Shown piece after piece: positions 6,811 through 14,700 of a stretch of DNA of 17,871 nt. Positions within the stretch are counted from its first letter, which is position 1; the number at the start of each line of letters is the position of its first letter. The notes under the pieces are model-generated. The model saw only the letters and a program-made list of their open reading frames with translations, had not been told where the DNA came from and made no database searches. The DNA is from JBAWAP01 sp049589355. GTDB taxonomy: Bacteria > Chloroflexota > Anaerolineae > VGOG01. A program made the translations under genes and the position numbers. The stretch lies in the NCBI GenBank assembly GCA_049589355.1, contig JBAWAP010000259.1, forward strand, positions 1 to 17,871, given 5' to 3'.

Positions 6811-7929
6811 ATGCATCGGATACTGGCCGTTATGCGGAAGGAGTTCATTCATATCTTTCGTGACCCCCGCACCTTAGCGGTGATGTTCCTCATTCCGATG
6901 ATCCAATTGGTCCTGCTAGGCTATGCGGCCACTACCGATGTGGATCACATCTCGACCGCTGTTTTTGACCAGGATCGAACAGCTCAAAGCAGAGAGCTCA
7001 TTGAAACCTACCAGGCCTCAGGCTACTTTGACATCAACTATTACGTTACCAGCGAGGAGGCCCTGGCTCGTCTCATTGACGGGGGGAAGGCTCGGGCGGG
7101 GTTACTCATACCCCTGGGCTACAGCAAGGACCTGGCGCGTGAGGGAACAGCTCAGGTGAGTGTGGTCATAGACGGCTCGGATCCCAACATCGCCAACGCT
7201 GCCCTCTCGGCCGCCACGGCGGTGGGTCAGGCCAAGTCGGCCGAGATAGTTCAACAGATGCTGGGAATAGACCCTGAGGAACAGCCGGGCCTGGAGGTGC
7301 GCCCTCGGGTCTGGTACAATCCAGAGCTAGAGAGTGCCAACTTCATGATCCCCGGGCTCATCGGATCCATCCTGCAGTTCCTGACCACCTTCCTCACCTC
7401 CATGGCCATTGTGCGGGAGCGGGAGAGGGGCACCATCGAGCAACTCATCGTCACCCCTCTCAAATCGTACGAGTTGGTCGTCGGTAAATTAGTCCCCTAT
7501 GTGTTCATCGCTTTCTGGGATACATTGGAGGTCCTGGCCATTGGGTCCTTTTGGTTCGGAGTGCCGATCCGGGGCAGCATCTTGCTTCTCTTGGCTCTCT
7601 CGGTTCTGGCCCTGATGACCTCTCTAGGGCTGGGGCTATTCATCTCCACCGTCTCCAACACCCAGCAGGAGTCTATGCTCCTCTCCTACTTCATCATGCT
7701 CCCTTCCATATTTCTTTCCGGCTTCATGTTCCCTATCGTTGCCATGCCTAAGGTTTTGCAGTATTTGAGCTACGTCATCCCCCTAACCTACTTCTTGGTC
7801 ATCGTCCGAGGTATCATTTTGAAAGGCATCGGCGTGGAACTCTTGGCTGAACAGGTGATAGCTACGGCCATCTTCGGAGTGGTGATCCTGACCCTGGCCG
7901 CTGCACGTTTCCGCAAGCGGCTGGAATAG
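6811..7929 (+). CDS. ABC-2 type transporter permease (YhhJ/YbhS-like)
   Basis: This 372-residue membrane subunit of an ABC exporter starts with the amphipathic motif MRKEFIHIFRDPRT before the first membrane helix, as in ABC-2 (COG0842) permeases. A large extracytoplasmic domain follows (about 45-185), then about five more helices from 190 to the end. The coupling region around RERERGTIEQLIVTPL (about 213-228) is a hallmark of this family. The ATG at 6811 is chosen because AGAGG lies just upstream; a GTG at 6799 would add four residues. It sits 49 bases after prsW. Only one permease accompanies two ATPases, so the permease probably forms a homodimer. YhhJ/YbhS relatives in E. coli export drugs or other small molecules; the substrate here is unknown. 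Confidence 0.88.
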   Translation: MHRILAVMRKEFIHIFRDPRTLAVMFLIPMIQLVLLGYAATTDVDHISTAVFDQDRTAQSRELIETYQASGYFDINYYVTSEEALARLIDGGKARAGLLIPLGYSKDLAREGTAQVSVVIDGSDPNIANAALSAATAVGQAKSAEIVQQMLGIDPEEQPGLEVRPRVWYNPELESANFMIPGLIGSILQFLTTFLTSMAIVRERERGTIEQLIVTPLKSYELVVGKLVPYVFIAFWDTLEVLAIGSFWFGVPIRGSILLLLALSVLALMTSLGLGLFISTVSNTQQESMLLSYFIMLPSIFLSGFMFPIVAMPKVLQYLSYVIPLTYFLVIVRGIILKGIGVELLAEQVIATAIFGVVILTLAAARFRKRLE

Positions 7930-7934
7930 ACAAT

Positions 7935-7955
7935 ACCCAATAACCAATAACCAAT
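7935..7955 (+). repeat. AACCAAT heptad repeat after the permease gene
   Basis: Three perfect or near-perfect 7-base units (ACCCAAT, AACCAAT, AACCAAT) lie 5 bases after the permease stop codon. Heptads of this kind resemble the short tandemly repeated sequences known from cyanobacterial intergenic DNA. Confidence 0.75.
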
Positions 7956-7985
7956 AGCGGATGGTTGGTAGATGGATATTAGCTA

Positions 7986-8915
7986 ATGGATATTATCATA
8001 GAGACGAGCAATCTAACCAAGAGATTCAAGGCCACGGTGGCGGTGGATGGGCTGAACCTGGCTGTGAAGCGGAGCGAAATCTTCGGCCTGGTGGGGCCAG
8101 ATGGGGCGGGAAAAACAACCACCATCCGCCTGTTGACGGGCATCATGGCTCCTACGGAAGGTGTGGCAACAGTGGCTGGCTACGATACGGTTAAACAGGC
8201 CGAGGAGATCAAGAAACGCATCGGCTACATGGCCCAGCGCTTTAACCTATACGGCGACCTCTCGGTAGTGGAGAACTTGTGCTTCTTCGCCGATGTTTTC
8301 GAGGTGGGAAGGCAAGAGAGAGAGGAGAGACTTGTTCAACTACTGAAGTTTGCCGGGCTGACGGAGTTCCGGTCTCGACGAGCCATGCACCTGTCAGGGG
8401 GGATGCAGAAGAAACTGGCGCTGGCTGGCACCCTCATTCACCGCCCGGAGATCCTCTTTTTGGACGAGCCAACAACGGGCATTGATCCCGTATCTCGCCG
8501 CGAGTTCTGGGATATCTTGCTTGACTTGCACTTGCAGGGCATTACTATCCTCGTGAGCACCCCCTACATGGACGAGGCCGAGCGCTGTTCTCGCGTAGGT
8601 TTGATGTACCAGGGCCGCCTCATCGTCTGCGATGAGCCGGAGAGCATCAAGGAGTTGGTGAGCGGTGATTTGATCGAGATCAGGCCCACCAATCTCCGCC
8701 AGGCCAGTGAGGCCCTCGCGGACCTGAAGGGCGTTCTGGAGATACAGACCTACGGCGATTTGTTGCACGTCTTCGTGGATAACGCCCCGCGGCGGATAGC
8801 GGAGCTGGAAGGCCATTTGTCTGCTCGTGGCGTTGGCGTGAAAAGCCTCCGCCAGACCCGGCCGCGCATGGAGGAGGCGTTTATCTCGTTGATCCGAAAG
8901 TGGGAAGAGAAGTAA
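7986..8915 (+). CDS. ABC transporter ATPase A, with altered H-loop
   Basis: This 309-residue cytoplasmic ATPase energises the neighbouring permease. Walker A is GPDGAGKT (37-44), the Q-loop Gln is 84, the signature LSGGM is at 136-140 and Walker B LFLDE is at 157-161. The H-loop histidine is replaced by Pro (P193 in STPYMDEAE), and Walker A has Asp where Asn is usual. A C-terminal DUF4162-like region (about 225-309) follows. The N-terminal half of E. coli YbhF-type tandem ATPases shows comparable changes, so this is likely a specialised, weakly hydrolysing subunit rather than a decayed gene. No clear Shine-Dalgarno sequence precedes the ATG. A 4-codon reading frame (ATG 7972 to TAA 7986) overlaps the start by one base and duplicates its first bases. 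Confidence 0.92.
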   Translation: MDIIIETSNLTKRFKATVAVDGLNLAVKRSEIFGLVGPDGAGKTTTIRLLTGIMAPTEGVATVAGYDTVKQAEEIKKRIGYMAQRFNLYGDLSVVENLCFFADVFEVGRQEREERLVQLLKFAGLTEFRSRRAMHLSGGMQKKLALAGTLIHRPEILFLDEPTTGIDPVSRREFWDILLDLHLQGITILVSTPYMDEAERCSRVGLMYQGRLIVCDEPESIKELVSGDLIEIRPTNLRQASEALADLKGVLEIQTYGDLLHVFVDNAPRRIAELEGHLSARGVGVKSLRQTRPRMEEAFISLIRKWEEK

Positions 8916-8921
8916 ATCACA

Positions 8922-8966
8922 TTTCACGTCTTCACGTTTCACGTGCCACGTAAAACATGAAACGTG
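8922..8966 (+). repeat. CACG heptad repeat with inverted arms between the ATPase genes
   Basis: Units TTTCACG, TCTTCACG, TTTCACG and TGCCACG (8922-8950) are followed by inverted copies. CACGTTTCA (8933-8941) pairs with TGAAACGTG (8958-8966), and a small CGTGCCACG hairpin lies between. The structure ends exactly at the start codon region of ATPase B, where it could limit translation. Confidence 0.7.
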
Positions 8967-9947
8967 ATGAAGAGATTTCTTGTGAGTGAGTACGCTGTCG
9001 AAGCTGTAAATCTAACCAAAACGTTCGGTGATTTCACCGCTGTGGACGGGGTTAGCTTTGCCATTGAGCGGGGAGAAATCTTCGGTTTCCTGGGGCCCAA
9101 CGGAGCGGGGAAGACGACCACTATTCGCATGTTGCTTGGTCTTTTGATGCCCACCAGCGGCCAGGCTGAAGTGCTGGGCTTCGATATCGCCAGGGAAGCC
9201 GAGGAGATAAAGAAGCGCATTGGCTACATGTCGCAGCGCTTCAGCCTCTACAACGATCTGGCCGTTTCCGAGAACTTGGACTTCTTCGGTAGAACCTATG
9301 GGCTCAGGGGCCGGCGCCTGCGGGAGAGGAAAGAGTTCATCTTGAAGATGGCTGACCTTAAAGGGCGCGAACGCGAGTTGACCAAGAATCTAGCGGGGGG
9401 GTGGAAGCAGCGATTGGCCTTGGGCGCGGCCCTCATCCACGAGCCGGAGATGCTTTTCCTGGATGAACCTACTGCCGGGGTTGACCCCATATCAAGGCGG
9501 GCTTTCTGGGACCTGCTTTACCAACTGGCTGAAGGCGGAACTACTATCTTCGTCACCACTCACTATATGGATGAGGCCGAGCACTGTCAGAAGCTGGCCT
9601 TTATCCAATATGGCCGCATTGTTGCCCAGGGCTCGCCCCGGCACATCAAGGAGATAGAAATGCGGGGGCAGGTACTGGAGATAGATTGTGTCTATCCAGA
9701 CATTGCCGTCCCCGCCCTGCGCGCTCTCGGCCTTTTCGACGAGGTTGCACTCTATGGGTCGTTGATCCACATAGTGGCTGAGGACCTCGAGTCGCATAGG
9801 CCGTTGATCGGCGAGACCCTGCGAGAGAAGGGGGCAGGCGTGCGGAGTATGGACCTCATCCCCCCTTCGCTGGAAGACGTGTTCATCTCCAGTATCCGGG
9901 AGCAAAAGCGCGGCCCATCACACGCGATTGAGAGGGGGCAAACGTGA
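8967..9947 (+). CDS. ABC transporter ATPase B, with altered signature motif
   Basis: This 326-residue ATPase is the partner of ATPase A. Walker A is GPNGAGKT (43-50), the Q-loop Gln is 90, Walker B is LFLDE (163-167) and the H-loop is TTHYMDEAE with His 199: all consensus. The signature is LAGGW (141-145) instead of LSGGQ. A DUF4162-like C-terminal region follows. The ATG at 8967 was chosen, but it has no clear ribosome binding site; GTG 8964 and GTG 8982 are alternatives, the last matching the start of the conserved fold most closely. The gene begins 51 bases after ATPase A and overlaps the next gene by four bases. It resembles the C-terminal half of YbhF-type fused ATPases. Confidence 0.92.
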   Translation: MKRFLVSEYAVEAVNLTKTFGDFTAVDGVSFAIERGEIFGFLGPNGAGKTTTIRMLLGLLMPTSGQAEVLGFDIAREAEEIKKRIGYMSQRFSLYNDLAVSENLDFFGRTYGLRGRRLRERKEFILKMADLKGRERELTKNLAGGWKQRLALGAALIHEPEMLFLDEPTAGVDPISRRAFWDLLYQLAEGGTTIFVTTHYMDEAEHCQKLAFIQYGRIVAQGSPRHIKEIEMRGQVLEIDCVYPDIAVPALRALGLFDEVALYGSLIHIVAEDLESHRPLIGETLREKGAGVRSMDLIPPSLEDVFISSIREQKRGPSHAIERGQT

Positions 9948-11329
9948 CAGGAGATGAGATTCTAGCTCTGTTGCAACGGGGCAAGGGACAGGAAATAGAC
10001 TTCAAGCCCGAGGGGACTTCTGCCCGCCAATTGGCGGAATCCCTCATGGCCCTAGCTAACGCCAGCGGCGGCGCGGTCTTGGTGGGCGTTGACCCCAGGT
10101 CGGCCAAGCTGCAAGAGTTGAAGGACACCGAGACGGCTCGTGACAAAGCTCTGGAGGCCGCTTTTCTTACCGATCCTCCCCTCATCATTCCCTTACCTGA
10201 GGTGGTGACCTTGGACGATAAAGACGTCTTGGTCATCACCGTCCCGCCAGGGCTGCCCCATGTCTACGGCTTGCATGGAAAGTATCTGATCCGCGTTGGC
10301 GCTCAGAATAAGCCCTTAGCTCCTCGAAGCTTGCGCCGGCTGATTATCGAACGGGGTGAGATAAGCTTCGAATCCCTCGTCCCACCTGGCGCCACGCTTG
10401 ACGACATAGACTGGGACAAAGCGGGGAGATACCTGGCCTCGCTGGAGGGGCTGAGTGCGGTTACGACTGAAGAGGCCTTGTGCAACCGTGGTTGTCTGGT
10501 TCGTGGGGATGGAGGGTATCGGCCAACCAATGCCGGTGTACTTCTGTTTGGCATCCAGCCCGAGCGCTTTGTGAAGTCCAACGAGATCATCGTGGCTCGC
10601 TATACTGGGCGGGAGATGAGCGATGCATTCGTGCGAGAGGACATCAGGGGAACCTTGCCTGACCAAATCCGCCGTGCCGAGGCCTTCCTGGTTAGTAACA
10701 TGAAGCGTGGGGTTCGTCTGGTGAGCTTAGAGAGAGAGGAACAAGTGGAGTATCCCACCAAGGCTGTGCGCGAGGCCATCGTGAACGCCGTGGCCCACCG
10801 CGATTACAGCATCCGTGGCGACGAGATACGCATTTTCATGTTCAGCGACCGCATTGAGTTCTACAGCCCAGGTCGCCTGCCAGGGCACGTGACAGTGGAC
10901 AACATCGTCCAGGAGAGATTCTCCCGCAACGAGGTCATCGTTCAGGTCCTGGCCGACATGGGCTTCATCGAGCGGCTGGGCTATGGGATAGATCGCATGA
11001 TCAAATTGATGCGAGACTACGGATTGCCGGCCCCGCGGTTCCAAGAGACGGCAGGCGGATTCCGCGTCACCCTCTACGGGTATGGGGAGGGTCTGGTAAG
11101 CGAGGAAGAAATAGACCTGAGCCGCTGGTCCCACCTGGACCTGAACGAGCGCCAGGAGAAAGCCCTGACCTACCTGCTTGAAAAAGGACGCATCACCAAC
11201 CGCGAGTACCAGGAGCTCTGCCCGGATGTCAGCTCCGAGACCATCCGGCGAGACCTGGCCGACCTGGTGAACAAGAACGTGCTGCTGAAGATAGGCAGGA
11301 AACGGGCCACTTACTACATTTTCAAGTGA
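9944..11329 (+). CDS. AlbA_2/Schlafen-type regulator with GHKL-like ATPase and C-terminal winged helix (COG2865)
   Basis: This 461-residue predicted transcriptional regulator has three parts. An N-terminal AlbA_2 (Schlafen-like, divergent AAA_4) domain spans about 14-130, with EIDFKPEG and the glycine-rich ALANASGGAVLVGVD. A HATPase_c_4-type segment follows, with REAIVNAVAHRDYS (276-289) and YSPGRLP (307-313). A winged helix occupies about 395-461 and includes ITNREYQELCP and SSETIRRDLADLV, of DeoR-like style. GTG 9944 overlaps the stop of ATPase B (GTGA), and G-rich sequence lies just upstream, so translation is probably coupled. Its place in the operon suggests it controls or senses the exporter; autoregulation is an inference. 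Confidence 0.88.
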   Translation: MTGDEILALLQRGKGQEIDFKPEGTSARQLAESLMALANASGGAVLVGVDPRSAKLQELKDTETARDKALEAAFLTDPPLIIPLPEVVTLDDKDVLVITVPPGLPHVYGLHGKYLIRVGAQNKPLAPRSLRRLIIERGEISFESLVPPGATLDDIDWDKAGRYLASLEGLSAVTTEEALCNRGCLVRGDGGYRPTNAGVLLFGIQPERFVKSNEIIVARYTGREMSDAFVREDIRGTLPDQIRRAEAFLVSNMKRGVRLVSLEREEQVEYPTKAVREAIVNAVAHRDYSIRGDEIRIFMFSDRIEFYSPGRLPGHVTVDNIVQERFSRNEVIVQVLADMGFIERLGYGIDRMIKLMRDYGLPAPRFQETAGGFRVTLYGYGEGLVSEEEIDLSRWSHLDLNERQEKALTYLLEKGRITNREYQELCPDVSSETIRRDLADLVNKNVLLKIGRKRATYYIFK

Positions 11330-11331
11330 AT

Positions 11332-11369
11332 GAGTAACGAAGTAATGAGGAACGAGTCAACGAGGAAAT
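11332..11369 (+). repeat. GAGTAAC-type degenerate repeat after the AlbA_2 gene
   Basis: Five units, GAGTAAC, GAAGTAAT, GAGGAAC, GAGTCAAC and GAGGAAAT, begin two bases after the TGA. They are the same family as the array over the helicase stop at 5385-5415. Confidence 0.7.
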
Positions 11370-11778
11370 AACCCACAGGTACCACACATATCCCACAACT
11401 ATCCCACACAGGTAAGCCCAAGGCCAAGAATGTAGCTAACTGAAATCACACCGTTCAGAGCGTGGTGTTGCTTCCAATCTCCAACCTCCAACTTCAAACC
11501 TCCAATTTCCAAAATATCCCACATATCCCACAATCTGCCGTTTCATATCGCACAAATATCCCACGATTCCCACAGAAAGCCCTGGGCTGAGTGAGAATTT
11601 GGCTGACTCAAACCACACCGTTCAGGGTGTGGTGTTGCTTCCAACTTCCAATTTCCAAAATATCCCACAAATATCCCACATATCCCACAGTTTGACGTTA
11701 ATTTCACACAAATCTCCCACGAATTCCACAGAAAAGCTAACAACTCTAAACGTCCAATTTCAAACCTCCGACTTCCAA
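11370..11778. repeat. decaying tandem repeat array between convergent genes
   Basis: This gene-free stretch is built from a unit of about 165 bases. Copies 11447-11578 and 11614-11735 align at an offset of about 167, and a partial unit lies on each side. Each unit holds a hairpin-forming CACACCGTTCAG segment, heptads ending TCCAA, and several TATCCCACA strings. Heptads in phase are found at 11471-11512 (six units), 11638-11658 (three) and 11744-11778 (five). No gene or standard terminator was seen. The spacer separates the operon from mfd, which ends at 11797. Confidence 0.75.
11612..11633. other. 8-base-pair hairpin inside the tandem array
   Basis: ACCACACC (11612-11619) pairs perfectly with GGTGTGGT (11626-11633) across a 6-base loop. 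The equivalent place in the earlier copy (near 11446-11467) pairs poorly. It could stop transcription of converging genes, but no T-run follows on either strand. Confidence 0.45.
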
Positions 11779-11796
11779 TTGTGGATCAGCCCCGTG

Positions 11797-14700
11797 CTAC
11801 CTTTCTCGAACCTCGGCCATTGTCTCTAGCACATTCACCAACTCCCTCCGCCAGATGCTTTCCCTCTCGCGAAGCGGCATCCAAACCTGGCGCTGGCTCA
11901 CTCGGGCTCGACCGCTGAGCCGTTTCTGCAACTGATTACGGGCGGTGTCCTTTAATGACGTGATGCGAATGACGATCTGTCCCTTCTCAGTGGAGATGCC
12001 GTGCACACCGGCCCTGAGAGCCAGCAGTTTGAGGCGCAGTTGGTAGAGCAGATTGGCTACAGACCCAGGCAAGCTCCCGAAGCGGTCCGTCAACTCTCGT
12101 TGCATACCCTCTATTTCGTCCATCGTGGCCAGGCCTGCCATGCGGCGGTAGAGCCGCAGCCGCAGGGACGAATCGGGCACGTAGTCGTTGGGAATGAAGG
12201 CAGGCAAGGGCAAATCAATGGAAACTGAGGGCCCTAAAGGAACTAATGGAGTTGAAGGGATTTCCCCCTTAGGCTCCACTTTTAGCTCCTGTACTGCTTG
12301 GGCCAGGAGGCGGCAGTAGAGGTCGAAGCCCACGGCGGCGATGTGGCCATGTTGCCGAGTTCCGAGTAAGTCCCCGGCTCCGCGGATCTCTAGATCGCGC
12401 ATGGCTATGCCAAACCCGGCTCCCAACTCGCTGGCCTCCAGGATGGTCTGCAGGCGCTGGCGGGCTGTGTCGGTTAAGCGGTGGGGATGGTCGTACAGGA
12501 AGTAGGCATAGGCCCGGCGAGCACCCCGTCCAACCCGGCCTCGCAACTGGTAAAGATCGGCCAGGCCGAACTGATTGGCCCGGTTGACGATAAGGGTGTT
12601 GACGTTGGGGATATCCAGGCCGCTCTCGATGATGGAGGTACAGACCAAGACATCTATTTTACCGGCTGCGAAATCCAGCATCACCTGCTCCAGCTTCGCC
12701 TCGGGCATCTGGCCATGGCCGATGGCCAGCGTGGCTTCGGGCACTATGCGCTCCAGGCGTTGGGCGACCAGATGGATGCTTTGTACGCGGTTGTGTACGA
12801 AGTAGATTTGCCCACCCCGGTCTAGTTCCCGTAGGATAGCCTTGCGGATGAGAGTCTCGTCATACTCGCCTACATGGGTCTTTACAGGAAGCCGCTCTTC
12901 CGGTGGAGTGTCAATGGTGCTCATGTCCCGTACCCCCGTCAGTGACATGTAGAGGGTGCGGGGTATGGGGGTGGCGGTGAGGGTGAGGACATCCACCTCC
13001 TTGCGCATCTGCTTGAGTTTCTCCTTGTGGGTCACGCCGAAGCGCTGCTCCTCATCTATAATGAGGAGGCCGAGGTCTTTGAAGGCCACGTCCTTTTGAA
13101 TCAGACGATGGGTGCCGATGACGATGTCCATCGTCCCTGCTTGTAGCTTGTTCAGGATCTCCTGCTGCTCTCGTCGCGATCTGAAGCGGGAGAGCATCTC
13201 CACCTCGACGGGGAAGGGCTTGAGCCGCTCCTGAAAGGTCCCGTAGTGCTGCTGAGCCAGTACGGTGGTGGGTACAAGGACGGCAACCTGCTTGTGGTCC
13301 ATCACCGCCTTGAAAGCCGCCCGCAGGGCCACCTCGGTCTTGCCGTAGCCCACATCGCCACAGACGAGCCGGTCCATGGGCTTTGGTTTCTCCATGTCAG
13401 CCTTGATCTCTTCGACGGCCTGCAGTTGGTCCTCTGTCTCAACGTAGGGGAAAGAGGCCTCCAGTTCAACTTGCCAGGGGGTGTCGGGGGGAAAGGCATG
13501 ACCCGGTATGACTTCCCGGGCTGCATAGAGCTCCAGGAGCTCACGGGCGATATCTTCCACAGCCCGCTTGGCCCGGGCCTTGACCTGAGCCCATTGGGCT
13601 GTGCCCAGGCGGTGGAGTGCGGGAGGACGACCGCTTACCCCCACGTAGCGGCTGAGGCGATCCGCCTGGTGGATGGGCACGTACAGCCTATCGTCCCCAT
13701 CGTATTCGACCTCCAGATACTCCCGCTTCACCTCGTCAATGGTCAGCTCAACCAGGCCGCGGAAGATGCCGATGCCATGCTCGATGTGCACCACGTAATC
13801 GTCGGGCGCCATGTCGGCGAAAAAGGCCTCCGGAGTCACTGCCCTCGTTCGGCGTACCCGACGGGGCAGGGGCCTGGACCAGCCAAAGATCTCCGTATCC
13901 GTCAACAGGTGACACGTTCTTCCAGCTTCCAGGATCCAGCCTTCGGCCAAGGTGCCCTGCACGATGGTCAGGCTGTGCGGTGGGGGCAGTTTGGCGATCT
14001 CTTTCACGAAGGTGACGTAGGCTTCTTGCTCTCCCCATAGCTCGGCCAGGCGCTGGGCCTGGCGACTCACTGCTACGACCCGCTGACCTTGGTGGAGCAT
14101 CCTATGCCAGTCATCCAGCACCTGCTTGAGCCGTCCGCCGTAGCGGGGGCCTGGGGCAAAGAGCTGGCTCACCTGTACTGAGCCCTGCCGAAGTAGCGGT
14201 TGTTCCTCCCCGCTGTCGTATCCCAGCACCAAGGGATGCCTGTCCAAGAGCGTCTCCTGTAGCTCGTCCCAGGTGAAGTAGGGGATGAGGAGCCCACTCG
14301 GCAATTCACCCGCTTTGAGCAGGTCTTTCTGAAGCTCGAGAGCGCCGGCCTCCAGGTCAGCTATAGCTGCTTCCAATTCGACCAGGTCGTCAACGACTAA
14401 CAGCCCTTCGACAGACTCAGGACGCCGCCTCTGGGTGGGCAGGAAATCTATGAGGTTCCCCGGCTGGGAGTAGAGATAGGGAATATATAACTCGAGGCCC
14501 TTGAAGTGCTGCCCTTCCTTCATAGCTTCAAGGTCGCGCTCGAATTCGGCCGTCGCCGACTCGTGACAGGCTGAGAGGTCCAACTGGGCTGCTCGCCGAG
14601 CTGCCAACGGGCCATGTTTGGGTAGGGCTTCGCTGGCCGGAACCAGCGTAAACGAAGATACCTTCTCCTGAGAGCGCTGGGTGTCCGGATCGAAGAGACG

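Noticed and set aside
8557..8566. ATPase A as a pseudogene because the H-loop His is missing
   Set aside because: All other motifs are intact, the frame is open throughout and similar substitutions are known in one half of YbhF-type ATPases.
11510..11690. TATCCCACA strings as DnaA boxes of a replication origin
   Set aside because: The DnaA box is TTATCCACA; these strings have an extra C and follow the tandem repeat unit. No dnaA, dnaN or A+T-rich unwinding region is nearby.
13246..14040. A 264-residue plus-strand frame opposite mfd
   Set aside because: It is antisense to highly conserved mfd codons, which explains the long open frame in GC-rich DNA.
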